Source: an uncultured Flavobacteriaceae bacterium (GTDB lineage Bacteria; Bacteroidota; Bacteroidia; Flavobacteriales; Flavobacteriaceae). Taken from it: DNA of 64,000 nt. Where the stretch lies: the NCBI GenBank assembly GCA_943789365.1, contig CALSTV010000001.1:3309343-3373342 (forward strand), read 5' to 3'. Positions 43,292 to 55,100 of the stretch are shown piece by piece. The translations under genes were made by a program, and so were the position numbers. The notes below the pieces were generated by a model. That model ran no database searches and was not told the DNA's origin. It saw only the letters and a list, made by a program, of their open reading frames with translations. The stretch's first letter is position 1. The number at the start of each line of letters is the position of its first letter.

Positions 43292-46237
43292 ATGAAATCG
43301 TTGTTTATTAAATTAGGTACACTTGTCTTATTTATTTCTTGTACAAGTGAAACCAAACGTACAATAAGCCAGCAAGATGCAAATGGGTATACCTATGAAA
43401 TTGTTAAACAGGACCATAGCAATATGCGATTGTATACCTTGGAAAATGGATTTCAAATCTATTTGAAAAAAAATCAAGATGTACCTACAATACAAACTTA
43501 TATTGCCGTTAGAGCCGGATCTAATTACGATCCAATTGAATCTACAGGTTTAGCGCATTACCTAGAACATATGCTTTTTAAAGGAACTCAAAATTTAGGA
43601 ACCTTGAATTGGGAGCAGGAAAAAAAGGAAATTGCTATAATTTCTGAATTGTATGAAAAACATAAAAAAGAGACGGATAAAGAACAAAAACAACGACTCT
43701 ATAAAAAAATTGATAGTATATCACAAATCGCTTCGAAATATGCAATTGCCAATGAATATGACAAGTTAGTGACTTCCTTAGGAGCAACTGGGACAAATGC
43801 ACATACATGGTTTGAAGAAACCATCTATAAAAACAATATTCCATCTACGGAATTGAACAAGTGGCTGTTACTAGAAAGAGAACGTTTTGGTGAATTGGTT
43901 TTACGTCTTTTTCATACAGAATTAGAGGCTGTTTTTGAAGAATTCAATAGAACACAAGATAGTGATAGTAGAAAAATGTATGCTGCTGCATCAGATGGTT
44001 TGTTTCCTAAACATCCTTATGGACAACAAACCACCATAGGTAAGGCAACACATTTAAAAAACCCATCAATGCAAGCCATTCACCGCTATTTTGACACCTA
44101 TTATGTGCCTAATAATATGGCAATGGTGCTCGTGGGAGACTTGGAGTATGAGCAAACTATAAAAAGTATAGATGCCACCTTTGGAACGCTTAAAGCAAAA
44201 CCACTTCCCGTAATTGATTTACCAAAGGAATTACCTATTTCGAACGTAGTTGAAAAAGAAGTATACGGCCCCACAGCAGAAGCAGTGTCCGTTTCTTTTA
44301 GAAGTAATGGTATTGGTAGTGATGATGAAAAAATGGTGACATTGATAGATATGCTATTGTCGAACAGCGTGGCTGGATTGATTGATCTCGACTTAAACCA
44401 AAAACAGCTGGTGCAAAAAGCTACATCGAGCGCAACTTTTTTAAATGACTATGGCTTTCTGCAATTGTCGGGTTCCCCAAAACAAGGGCAAACATTAGAA
44501 GAAGTAAAACAACTATTGTTAGCTCAATTAGACAAAATAAAAGCGGGTGCATTTGAAGATTGGATGTTGGCGGCCATATGTAACGATATGAAATTGCAGC
44601 AAATGAGAGCTAATGAGAATAATACTGCGTTGGCGAAAAGGTATTATGAAGCCTTTATTCATCGGCAAGCATGGGAAAAACGTGTATATTTCTTAGAAGA
44701 ATTAAAAAAAATCACCAAACAAGAAATAATAGCGTTTGCCAAAAAGCAATACAACAACAATTACGTAGTCGTATACAAAAGGCAAGGCAAAGATGAAGAC
44801 GTAGTTAAAGTAGAGAACCCCGCCATAACGCCCATTCAAATCAATAGAACGGAACAATCGGAATTCGTGAAAGCATTTTATGAACTGAAGTCCGACAAAT
44901 TGCAACCGTTATTTGTAGATTACAAAAATGAATTGCAAAGAAAAACACTTAAAAATGGTTTAGAAGTAACCCATGTAACGAATAAAACAAACGACTTGTT
45001 TGCCTGCAATTTTATTTTTGATGTGGGAGCAGATCACGATAAAAAATTAAGTCTTGCCGTAGGGTACTTAAATTATATTGGAACCGATAAACTATCAGCT
45101 AAAGAGTTGAAAAAAGAATTTTATAAACTGGGAATTGAGTATGGAGTTAGCGTAGTTAATGAGCAATCATTTGTATATATTTCTGGATTGAATGAAAATT
45201 TTTCAAAAGGATTGCAATTGTTGACATCGCTGCTAGAAAATGCAAAAGCAGATCAAGAATCATATGACAAATACATATCGAAAATTTTAAAAGCTCGGGA
45301 GAACAAGACCGGACAAAAAGATCAAATTCTTTGGTCTGGATTATTGAGTTATGCAAAATATGGTGAACATTCAAGACTGCGAAATATCCATAATGAAGCT
45401 ACATTAAAAGCCATGAACCCGTCGGATTTGGTGCAACAAATTAAACAGTTAAAAAACTATAAGCACAAAATATTCTACTACGGAAATGATGTGGAATTAG
45501 CTACGGATGCGCTTGAAAAATACCATGAGGTACCAAAGTCGTTTGCACCAACTCCAGTCCCCATCATTTATAAACCACTCCATACAGGAACTAAAGTAGA
45601 GTTTGTGGACTTTGATATGGTACAAGCAGAAATACTTTTTGTAGCAAAACAAGAAGAATTTGATGCAGAAAAATTGGCATTTGCCTCTGTATTCAATAAT
45701 TATTTTGGCTACGGCTCGTCGTCTATCGTATTTCAAGAAATACGTGAATCCAAATCCTTGGCCTATTCCGCATTTTCAGCCTATGTAAACGGAAGTAAAC
45801 AAAAGGAACATAACTTTGTATATGCCTATATAGGCACACAAGCGAATAAGCTTACTGATGCAATTGCTGCCATGTTAGAATTGATGAATGAGATGCCTTT
45901 AGCACAAAAGCAATTCGAAGCCTCTAAAGAAGCTGCTTTGAAGAAAATTGCAGCGCAGAGAATAACCAAATCTGAATTGTTTTGGAGCTATGAAGCCTGG
46001 GCAAAACGTGGTATATATGAAGACTATCGAGAAAATATATTTAATAAAATCAAAACAATGACGCTCGCTGATTTGGCTGCGTTCTTCAATGAAAATATAA
46101 AAGAAGGAAACTATAATATTGTACTTATAGGGAACAAAGAAGATGTGAATTTAGATAAATTAGAAGCACTTGGAAACGTCGAAGAATTGAAGATAGATTA
46201 TTTGTTTAACTATCAAAAAACGACCATTAAACCTTGA
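43292..46237 (+). CDS. M16 family zinc protease, lipoprotein
   Basis: 981 residues from the ATG at 43292 (the longer frame to 43247 runs through the sucD terminator). Lipoprotein signal LVLFISCTS. The N-terminal M16 domain has the inverted zinc motif HYLEH near 88-92, with the distal ligand in ELEAVFEEFNR near 210. An unusual charged helical insert (KEIAIISELYEKHKKETDK...) lies between them. A second M16 half without the zinc motif follows, as in one-chain pitrilysins. Periplasmic peptide degradation is likely. Confidence 0.9.
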   Translation: MKSLFIKLGTLVLFISCTSETKRTISQQDANGYTYEIVKQDHSNMRLYTLENGFQIYLKKNQDVPTIQTYIAVRAGSNYDPIESTGLAHYLEHMLFKGTQNLGTLNWEQEKKEIAIISELYEKHKKETDKEQKQRLYKKIDSISQIASKYAIANEYDKLVTSLGATGTNAHTWFEETIYKNNIPSTELNKWLLLERERFGELVLRLFHTELEAVFEEFNRTQDSDSRKMYAAASDGLFPKHPYGQQTTIGKATHLKNPSMQAIHRYFDTYYVPNNMAMVLVGDLEYEQTIKSIDATFGTLKAKPLPVIDLPKELPISNVVEKEVYGPTAEAVSVSFRSNGIGSDDEKMVTLIDMLLSNSVAGLIDLDLNQKQLVQKATSSATFLNDYGFLQLSGSPKQGQTLEEVKQLLLAQLDKIKAGAFEDWMLAAICNDMKLQQMRANENNTALAKRYYEAFIHRQAWEKRVYFLEELKKITKQEIIAFAKKQYNNNYVVVYKRQGKDEDVVKVENPAITPIQINRTEQSEFVKAFYELKSDKLQPLFVDYKNELQRKTLKNGLEVTHVTNKTNDLFACNFIFDVGADHDKKLSLAVGYLNYIGTDKLSAKELKKEFYKLGIEYGVSVVNEQSFVYISGLNENFSKGLQLLTSLLENAKADQESYDKYISKILKARENKTGQKDQILWSGLLSYAKYGEHSRLRNIHNEATLKAMNPSDLVQQIKQLKNYKHKIFYYGNDVELATDALEKYHEVPKSFAPTPVPIIYKPLHTGTKVEFVDFDMVQAEILFVAKQEEFDAEKLAFASVFNNYFGYGSSSIVFQEIRESKSLAYSAFSAYVNGSKQKEHNFVYAYIGTQANKLTDAIAAMLELMNEMPLAQKQFEASKEAALKKIAAQRITKSELFWSYEAWAKRGIYEDYRENIFNKIKTMTLADLAAFFNENIKEGNYNIVLIGNKEDVNLDKLEALGNVEELKIDYLFNYQKTTIKP

Positions 46238-46339
46238 TGTTCTTGTTTTTTTTAGTGAGTTAAATAGCAGTATATGAATCATTTGTACAATGCATTTTGA
46301 TTTTATTTACAATCATTATCAAATTTGTTTTCGATTAAG

Positions 46340-46347
46340 TATATTTG
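46340..46347 (+). promoter_or_regulatory. fabG -7 promoter element
   Basis: TATATTTG (TAnnTTTG) lies 24 bp before the fabG ATG. Confidence 0.5.
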
Positions 46348-46371
46348 TTTTAAAATTTAAAATAAAATAGA

Positions 46372-47121
46372 ATGAAACTTCTTGAAAATAAAACAGCATT
46401 GATTACAGGTGCGACTAGAGGAATAGGAAAAGGAATTGCCATTACGTTTGCAAAGCAAGGTGCAAACGTGGCGTTTACGTATAGTTCTTCAGTAGCAGCG
46501 GCAGAGGAACTAGAAAAAGAATTAGCGGCCTTTGGAATCAAAGCAAAAGGATACCAATCCAACGCAGCGAAATTTGATGCTGCGCAAGAATTAGCAGCAG
46601 ATGTATTAAAAGAATTTGGAAGTATAGATGTGTTGATAAACAATGCTGGAATTACAAAGGACAATTTGTTGATGCGTACGAGTGAAGAAGATTTTGATGC
46701 GGTCATTGAAGTGAACTTGAAATCTGTATTTAACTTGACAAAAGCTGTCATTCGTCCAATGATGAAACAACGTGCAGGGTCTATCATAAACATGAGTTCG
46801 GTAGTAGGCGTTCAAGGAAATGCTGGGCAAACTAATTATGCAGCTTCTAAAGCAGGGATGCTAGGATTTACAAAGTCGGTAGCGCTAGAATTAGGATCGA
46901 GAAACATCCGTTGTAATGCCATTGCACCTGGGTTTATTGAAACTGAAATGACAGACAAATTAGATGAAGCAGTTGTAGACGGATGGAGAAAAGCAATTCC
47001 GTTAAAGCGAGGAGGTTCCCCAGAAGATATTGCGAATGCATGTGTGTTCCTAGGATCAGACATGTCGGCATACATCACAGGACAAACGTTAAACGTTGAC
47101 GGAGGAATGATTACCGCTTAA
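46372..47121 (+). CDS. fabG: 3-oxoacyl-[acyl-carrier-protein] reductase
   Basis: 249 residues, classical short-chain dehydrogenase: GATRGIGKGIA near 12-22, NNAGITKDN near 89, catalytic Ser in MSSVVGVQGN near 142, YAASKAG with Tyr155-Lys159, and C-terminal TGQTLNVDGGM. Reduces 3-oxoacyl-ACP in fatty acid synthesis. A MaoC-type hydratase follows 64 bp later, the enzyme of the next step type, so the pair may act together on beta-hydroxyacyl intermediates. Confidence 0.93.
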   Translation: MKLLENKTALITGATRGIGKGIAITFAKQGANVAFTYSSSVAAAEELEKELAAFGIKAKGYQSNAAKFDAAQELAADVLKEFGSIDVLINNAGITKDNLLMRTSEEDFDAVIEVNLKSVFNLTKAVIRPMMKQRAGSIINMSSVVGVQGNAGQTNYAASKAGMLGFTKSVALELGSRNIRCNAIAPGFIETEMTDKLDEAVVDGWRKAIPLKRGGSPEDIANACVFLGSDMSAYITGQTLNVDGGMITA

Positions 47122-47185
47122 AATCGGGAGACTAAAAATTAATAGTAAGTCTTAAGAAAGGATAAAAAGATATAAAACAATCAAT

Positions 47186-47653
47186 ATGAGTACATTGGTA
47201 ATCAATAGCTTTGAGGAGTACAAATCGTATGAAGGAAAGGAACTCGGTTCTTCAGAATTTTTGAAAATCACACAAGATCAAATTAATAAATTTGCAGATG
47301 CAACGTTAGATCACCAATGGATTCATATTGATCAAGAAAAAGCAAAAAACGAAAGTCCATATAAAAACACCATTGCGCATGGCTATTTGACTTTATCTGT
47401 ATTGCCTTACTTATGGGGACAGATTGTTGAAGTGCGCAACAATAAAATGATGGTGAACTATGGAATTGAAAATTTAAAGTTTATCACACCTGTAATTGTA
47501 GACAGTGAACTTCGATTGTCTGCAGAATTAAAATCGATTGTCAACCTAAGAGGTACTTCCAAAGCCGTCTTAAGTATTTCTATTGAAATCAAAGGTCAGA
47601 GAAAACCAGCGTTACAAGCTGATATCGTATTCTTGTACCACTTTATAAATTAA
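47186..47653 (+). CDS. MaoC-family (R)-hydratase
   Basis: 155 residues, hot-dog fold. The hydratase-2 motif is complete: DATLDHQWIHIDQEKA with catalytic Asp and His near 41-46, and IAHGYLTLSVLP. (R)-specific enoyl-CoA/ACP hydratases link beta-oxidation and fatty acid or storage-polymer synthesis. Located after fabG and directly joined to a small gene (its TAA is followed at once by the next ATG). Confidence 0.9.
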   Translation: MSTLVINSFEEYKSYEGKELGSSEFLKITQDQINKFADATLDHQWIHIDQEKAKNESPYKNTIAHGYLTLSVLPYLWGQIVEVRNNKMMVNYGIENLKFITPVIVDSELRLSAELKSIVNLRGTSKAVLSISIEIKGQRKPALQADIVFLYHFIN

Positions 47654-47926
47654 ATGAACATGCCTGAACTCAGAGATGTCGTGCTGAACAATATTGATAA
47701 GTTTCGGGTTTCTGAATTTTGTGGTGACGGCGGATGGCCCAATTTTGACAACTTGCAAATAATGGTGCTTCATGAGGAGCAAAATGACAACAGTACCGTA
47801 TACGATCTTGAATTGGTATATGATTGTGAATTTGCCGGTTGTTGTTTCATTCCAGGAGGTCAGAATTATTCACGATTGCGAAAAAAAGTTAAAGTTTCTA
47901 AAAATTCTTTTATAGTACTCACGTAA
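47654..47926 (+). CDS. small Cys-containing protein of unknown function
   Basis: 90 residues, no signal or membrane segment. Four cysteines: one in SEFCGDG and three in YDCEFAGCCF. The start codon directly follows the MaoC stop, which suggests coupled translation. I do not recognise a family. Confidence 0.6.
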   Translation: MNMPELRDVVLNNIDKFRVSEFCGDGGWPNFDNLQIMVLHEEQNDNSTVYDLELVYDCEFAGCCFIPGGQNYSRLRKKVKVSKNSFIVLT

Positions 47927-47971
47927 TTAGAATACAATTTGTAAGTTTGATTGAATTTAAAAAATCAAACT

Positions 47972-48805
47972 ATGAGTAACAATCAATTAGACATTCGATT
48001 TCCAAAAGGGGGTGCCCTTTTTATTATAATTGCAGTATTTGCAGTCATTTTCTTTTCAAAAGCAACAGTAACCATCGGTTCAGGTGAGGCAGGTGTATTG
48101 TACAAAACATTTGGAGGAGGTGTGGTAACAGACAAACCAGCACTAGGAGAAGGCTTTCACCTTGTAGCGCCTTGGAACAAAGTTATTGTATACGAAGTAC
48201 GTCAACAAGAATTGCAAGAAAAGATGAAAGTTTTATCTTCGAACGGATTGGATATCCAACTAGAGGTGTCTGCTTGGTACCAACCACAGTCAGATCAGCT
48301 TGGATTATTACATCAAAAGAGAGGGCAAAATTATTTAGACAGAGTGATCAAGCCATCCATCCGATCTGCGGCTAGGAGTGTGGTAGGACGCTATACACCA
48401 GAACAGATTTATTCGAGTAAAAGAGATGCTATTCAAAATGAAATATTTGAAGAAACAAAAGCTATTTTGGATGATCAGTTTGTGCAGTTGAATGAAATTT
48501 TGGTACGTGATGTAACCTTGCCACCAACAATCAAAACAGCCATTGAAAACAAATTGAAGCAAGAACAAGAATTTTTAGAATACGAGTTTACCATTCAAAA
48601 AGCACAAAAAGAGGCAGAGCGTCAAAGAATTGATGCAGAAGGTAAAGCGGCTGCAAATAAAATTCTAAATGCATCTTTGAGTGAAAATATTTTAAAAGAA
48701 AAAGGGATTGAAGCAACCTTAGAATTGGCAAAATCTCCAAATTCTAAAGTAATAGTAGTGGGCTCTGGAAAAGATGGAATGCCATTGATTCTTGGAAACA
48801 ACTAG
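47972..48805 (+). CDS. prohibitin/SPFH-domain protein
   Basis: 277 residues from the ATG at 47972. An N-terminal membrane helix (GGALFIIIAVFAVIFFSK) precedes a prohibitin-type SPFH domain (GSGEAGVLYKTFGGGV...LGEGFHLVAPWNKVIVYEVRQQ). A coiled coil (EQEFLEYEFTIQKAQKEAERQRIDAEGKAAANKI region) and a conserved tail SKVIVVGSGKDGMPLIL follow. Forms large membrane-bound rings; a protease- or membrane-quality role is inferred from the family. Confidence 0.92.
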   Translation: MSNNQLDIRFPKGGALFIIIAVFAVIFFSKATVTIGSGEAGVLYKTFGGGVVTDKPALGEGFHLVAPWNKVIVYEVRQQELQEKMKVLSSNGLDIQLEVSAWYQPQSDQLGLLHQKRGQNYLDRVIKPSIRSAARSVVGRYTPEQIYSSKRDAIQNEIFEETKAILDDQFVQLNEILVRDVTLPPTIKTAIENKLKQEQEFLEYEFTIQKAQKEAERQRIDAEGKAAANKILNASLSENILKEKGIEATLELAKSPNSKVIVVGSGKDGMPLILGNN

Positions 48806-48840
48806 GCTTCGACAAGTAGCCCTGGTTCAATTCGATACGC

Positions 48841-48972
48841 TTAGCCTGCAGTCGATTTGATTCCGTTTGCCACATGTATACCAGTAGCAAAACAAGCTTG
48901 TAATAAAAAGCCTCCTGAAGGAGCATCCCAATAAATTAGTTCCCCAGCAATATAAATGTTGGGGAATTTTTT
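48841..48972 (-). pseudogene. 3'-end remnant of a BaiN/HI0933-type flavoprotein gene
   Basis: On the minus strand 43 codons plus stop read [25 protein letters not shown], matching the C-terminus of the intact flavoprotein gene at 58691-59881 ([28 protein letters not shown]). DNA identity is very high over the stretch encoding FPNIYIAGE and lower elsewhere. Just upstream the homology stops and a stop codon is in frame, so this is a dead fragment. The rest of the 314-bp gap (48806-49119) carries the adhesin promoter and is otherwise featureless. Confidence 0.8.
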
Positions 48973-49063
48973 TATGCTTTAGCATTGGATGCATCGTAAT
49001 TTTTGGCTAATTGTCTTTGTTGTAAAAAAAAGTTTATAAAGAAACAAATGATATTTTTTTTGT

Positions 49064-49071
49064 TATATTTG
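49064..49071 (+). promoter_or_regulatory. -7 promoter element of the giant adhesin gene
   Basis: TATATTTG (TAnnTTTG) 48 bp before the ATG at 49120, preceded by long A and T runs. The -33 box is not clear. Confidence 0.5.
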
Positions 49072-49119
49072 CAGATATTCCCCCGTGCGTTACATCTATA
49101 ACTAAATAAAGATAACAAA

Positions 49120-52100
49120 ATGGGGAATCGTCTTACAATTATATACTTTTTTACGAGTACTTTAATCTCAATATATGGACAGGGTTTTTATGATTCTTTC
49201 GAGGAAAGCAACAGCTTATCAAACCACTGGACGCTGTTTCAAGATAATACGCAAAATACTTGGCAAGTATTTTCAAGTCAAAGCGAAGCATATGTCGGTT
49301 CAAACTATTGTGGTGTACTTACTAGTGAATCTGCCCAAAACGAAAAACTTAGATCACCTTCAATAGATATTAGTAATGTTTTAGACCCATCATTGGTCTT
49401 CTGGTTTAAGATGAATTATCAACATTCGGTGACCTATGATGAAGTCGATTTCAAGGTGTATATTCTTCAAGATAATAATAGGATTCAAGTTTTTTCCGAA
49501 GAGACAGCTACCCAATTTGGATTTAATTCAATGCATGATGGTAGATGGCTAGAAGTTAGGATTGATCTTACATCATACCAATTATCGAATCTACAATTCG
49601 AGTTTGAATATACGGGAACAGATGGTTCTTCTTTATTTATTGACGATGTCCTTGTAGATTTTGAATGTAACGAACCAAGTGATGTGAGCGCTTATGCTAC
49701 GACTGCCACAACAGCAACTGTGACTTGGATAGCAGTTGAATATGAATATGAATATGAATATGGAGAAACGAATTTTACTTTAGGTAACGGTACCTCTGGA
49801 AGCATAGCTACTAATAGTAGTATTGAATTGACTGGACTTGTGGAAGGTACGCAATACGATATTTATGTACGTTCTAAGTGCGGAGACGGGAATTTTAGTG
49901 CCTGGAGAAGGACTACTTGGAGGCAACCGTTTGTTCCCAATTATTTAGAAGACTTTAATACCTATCTTCCAGAGGGTTGGACAGAGGCTGAGGGGGTTTT
50001 ATTCTACCCCGACGCTAGTGGTTCTTCTGATTTTGATTCAGACAACTATTTAAATGATTCCGAACATTCAAATGGAGCAGCCGCCCGAATTAATATATAT
50101 GATGACAATGAAAATGACTATCTGATAAGCCCTGTATTTGATCTTTCAGGAAGTACGTACTATTTAAGTTTTGACTTGGGAATGACCGATCATGGTGATA
50201 CTGATGCAGGAACTTTAGCGGATGCCGATGATTATATGGCCTTATTAGTCAATGCCTATGATGGCAATGGTTGGCAAGAACTAAAGCGTTGGGACAAGGA
50301 TACTCCTCCAAGTCATTTAGGACAGTTTGAAGCATTCAGTTTAGAAGGATATAATGGTGATACCGTTCAATTTGCTTTCTACGGCTCTTCAGTCGTAGAC
50401 GAAGGACCCGATAATGATTGGTTTATCGATAATTTTAGCATTTCATCCGATGCTCCTTGTGGGTATCCTGAAGTCGTACAAGCTGTAGCCAATGGGGCCA
50501 ATACAGCAACTGTGACTTGGACAGCAGTTGAAGATGAATATGAATATGAATATGGACAAACGGGTTTTACTTTAGATAGCGATACCTCTGGAAATATAGC
50601 TACTAATAGTAGTATTGAATTGACTGGACTTGTGGAAGGTACGCAATACGATATTTATGTACGTTCTAAGTGTGGAGAAGGGAATTTTAGCGCCTGGAGA
50701 AAGACTACTTGGAGGCAACCGTTTGTTCCCAATTATTTAGAAGACTTTAATACCTATCTTCCAGAGGGTTGGACAGAGGCTGAGGGGGCTTTATTCTACC
50801 CCGACGCTAGTGGTTCTTCTGATTTTGATTCAGACGACTATTTAAATGATTCCAATCATGAAAATGGAGCAGCCGCCCGACTTCATTTATACGACGACGA
50901 AAATGACTATCTGATAAGCCCTGTATTTGATCTTTCAGGAAGTACGTACTATTTAAGTTTTGACTTGGGAATGACCGATTATGGTAGTCCTAATGCAGGA
51001 ACTTTAGTGGGGACCGATGATTATATGGCCTTATTAGTCAATGCCTATGATGGCAATGGTTGGGAAGAGTTAGAACGTTGGGACAAGGATACTCCTCCAA
51101 GTCATTTAGGACAGTTTGAAGCATTCAGTTTAGAAGGATATAATGGTGATACCGTTCAATTTGCTTTCTACGGCTCTTCAGTCGTAGACGAAGGACCCGA
51201 TAATGATTGGTTTATCGATAATTTTAGCATTTCATCCGATGCTCCTTGTGGGTATCCTGAAGTCGTACAAGCTGTAGCCAATGGGGCCAATACAGCAACT
51301 GTGACTTGGACAGCAGTTGAAGATGAATATGAATATGAATATGAATATGGAGAAACGAATTTTACTTTAGGTAACGGTACCTCTGGAAGCATAGCTACTA
51401 ATAGTAGTATTGAATTGACTGGACTTGTGGAAGGTACGCAATACGATATTTATGTACGTTCTAAGTGTGGAGAAGGGAATTTTAGCGCCTGGAGAAAGAC
51501 TACTTGGAGGCAACCGTTTGTTCCCAATTATTTAGAAGACTTTAATACCTATCTTCCAGAGGGTTGGACAGAGGCTGAGGGGGCTTTATTCTACCCCGAC
51601 GCTAGTGGTTCTTCTGATTTTGATTCAGACGACTATTTAAATGATTCCGAACATTCAAATGAAGCAGCCGCCTATATTAGGATATATTCCGACGACGAAA
51701 ATGACTATCTGATAAGCCCTGTATTTGATCTTTCAGGAAGTACGTACTATTTAAGTTTTGACTTGGGAATGACCGATCATGGTGATACTGATGCAGGAAC
51801 TTTAGCGGATGCCGATGATTATATGGCCTTATTAGTCAATGCCTATGATGGCAATGGTTGGCAAGAACTAAAGCGTTGGGACAAGGATACTCCTCCAAGT
51901 CATTTAGGACAGTTTGAAGCATTCAGTTTAGAAGGATATAATGGTGATACCGTTCAATTTGCTTTCTACGGCTCTTCAGTCGTAGACGAAGGACCCGATA
52001 ATGATTGGTTTATCGATAATTTTAGCATTTCATCCGATGCTCCTTGTGGGTATCCTGAAGTCGTACAAGCTGTAGCCAATGGGGCCAATACAGCAACTGT

Positions 52101-55100
52101 GACTTGGACAGCAGTTGAAGATGAATATGAATATGAATATGAATATGGAGAAACGAATTTTACTTTAGGTAACGGTACCTCTGGAAGCATAGCTACTAAT
52201 AGTAGTATTGAATTGACTGGACTTGTGGAAGGTACGCAATACGATATTTATGTACGTTCTAAGTGTGGAGAAGGGAATTTTAGCGCCTGGAGAAAGACTA
52301 CTTGGAGGCAACCGTTTGTTCCCAATTATTTAGAAGACTTTAATACCTATCTTCCAGAGGGTTGGACAGAGGCTGAGGGGGCTTTATTCTACCCCGACGC
52401 TAGTGGTTCTTCTGATTTTGATTCAGACAACTATTTAAATGATTCCAATCATGAAAATGGAGCAGCCGCCCGAATTAATATATATGATGATGATGAAAAT
52501 GACTATCTGATAAGCCCTGTATTTGATCTTTCAGGAAGTACGTACTATTTAAGTTTTGACTTGGGAATGACCGATCATGGTGATACTGATGCAGGAACTT
52601 TAGCGGATGCCGATGATTATATGGCCTTATTAGTCAATGCCTATGATGGCAATGGTTGGCAAGAACTAAAGCGTTGGGACAAGGATACTCCTCCAAGTCA
52701 TTTAGGACAGTTTGAAGCATTCAGTTTAGAAGGATATAATGGTGATACCGTTCAATTTGCTTTCTACGGCTCTTCAGTCGTAGACGAAGGACCCGATAAT
52801 GATTGGTTTATCGATAATTTTAGCATTTCATCCGATGCTCCTTGTGGGTATCCTGAAGTCGTACAAGCTGTAGCCAATGGGGCCAATACAGCAACTGTGA
52901 CTTGGACAGCAGTTGAAGATGAATATGAATATGAATATGGACAAACGGGTTTTACTTTAGATAGCGATACCTCTGGAAATATAGCTACTAATAGTAGTAT
53001 TGAATTGACTGGACTTGTGGAAGGTACGCAATACGATATTTATGTACGTTCTAAGTGTGGAGAAGGGAATTTTAGCGCCTGGAGAAAGACTACTTGGAGG
53101 CAACCGTTTGTTCCCAATTATTTAGAAGACTTTAATACCTATCTTCCAGAGGGTTGGACAGAGGCTGAGGGGGCTTTATTCTACCCCGACGCTAGTGGTT
53201 CTTCTGATTTTGATTCAGACAACTATTTAAATGATTCCAATCATGAAAATGGAGCAGCCGCCCGACTTCATTTATACGACGACGAAAATGACTATCTGAT
53301 AAGCCCTGTATTTGATCTTTCAGGAAGTACGTACTATTTAAGTTTTGACTTGGGAATGACCGATTATGGTAGTCCTAATGCAGGAACTTTAGTGGGGACC
53401 GATGATTATATGGCCTTATTAGTCAATGCCTATGATGGCAATGGTTGGCAAGAACTAAAGCGTTGGGACAAGGATACTCCTCCAAGTCATTTAGGACAGT
53501 TTGAAGCATTCAGTTTAGAAGGATATAATGGTGATACCGTTCAATTTGCTTTCTACGGCTCTTCAGTCGTAGACGAAGGACCCGATAATGATTGGTTTAT
53601 CGATAATTTTAGCATTTCATCCGATGCTCCTTGTGGGTATCCTGAAGTCGTACAAGCTGTAGCCAATGGGGCCAATACAGCAACTGTGACTTGGACAGCA
53701 GTTGAAGATGAATATGAATATGAATATGGACAAACGGGTTTTACTTTAGATAGCGATACCTCTGGAAATATAGCTACTAATAGTAGTATTGAATTGACTG
53801 GACTTGTGGAAGGTACGCAATACGATATTTATGTACGTTCTAAGTGCGGAGACGGAAATTTTAGTGCCTGGAGAAAGACTACTTGGAGGCAACCGTTTGT
53901 TCCCAATTATTTAGAAGACTTTAATACCTATCTTCCAGAGGGTTGGACAGAGGCTAGGGGGGCTTTACCCTACCCCGACGCTAGTGGTTCTTCTGATTTT
54001 AGATCAGAGTACTATTTAAATGATTACGAACATTCAAATGAAGCAGCCGCCTATATTAATATATATTCCGACGACGAAAATGACTATCTGATAAGCCCTG
54101 TATTTGATCTTTCAGGAAGTACGTACTATTTAAGTTTTGACTTGGGAATGACCGATTATGGTAGTCCTAATGCAGGAACTTTAGCGGATACCGATGATTA
54201 TATGGCCTTATTAGTCAATGCCTATGATGGCAATGGTTGGGAAGAGTTAGAACGTTGGGACAAGGATACTCCTCCAAGTCATTTAGGACAGTTTGAAGAA
54301 TTCAGTTTAGAAGGATATAATGGTGATACCGTTCAATTTGCTTTTTATGGATTCTCACAAATAGATGAATACCCCGATAATGATTGGTTTATCGATAATT
54401 TTAGCATTTCATCCGATGCTCCTTGTGGGTATCCTGAAGTCGTACAAGCTGTAGCCAATGGGGCCAATACAGCAACTGTGACTTGGACAGCAGTTGAAGA
54501 TGAATATGAATATGAATATGAATATGGAGAAACGAATTTTACTTTAGGTAACGGTACCTCTGGAAGCATAGCTACTAATAGTAGTATTGAATTGACTGGA
54601 CTTGTGGAAGGTACGCAATACGATATTTATGTACGTTCTAAGTGTGGAGAAGGGAATTTTAGCGCCTGGAGAAAGACTACTTGGAGGCAACCGTTTGTTC
54701 CCAATTATTTAGAAGACTTTAATACCTATCTTCCAGAGGGTTGGACAGAGGCTGAGGGGGCTTTATTCTACCCCGACGCTAGTGGTTCTTCTGATTTTGA
54801 TTCAGACAACTATTTAAATGATTCCGAACATTCAAATGAAGCAGCCGCCTATATTAGGATATATTCCGACGACGAAAATGACTATCTGATAAGCCCTGTA
54901 TTTGATCTTTCAGGAAGTACGTACTATTTAAGTTTTGACTTGGGAATGACCGATCATGGTGATACTGATGCAGGAACTTTAGCGGATGCCGATGATTATA
55001 TGGCCTTATTAGTCAATGCCTATGATGGCAATGGTTGGCAAGAACTAAAGCGTTGGGACAAGGATACTCCTCCAAGTCATTTAGGACAGTTTGAAGCATT

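Noticed and set aside
48744-48926. 60-codon minus-strand ORF over the SPFH 3' end
   Set aside because: It is out of frame with the recognisable flavoprotein remnant and overlaps the SPFH gene.
48978-49040. Minus-strand reading [17 protein letters not shown] ending in a stop
   Set aside because: Could be another gene tail, but the upstream frame is low-complexity AT and gives no recognisable family; too short to support.
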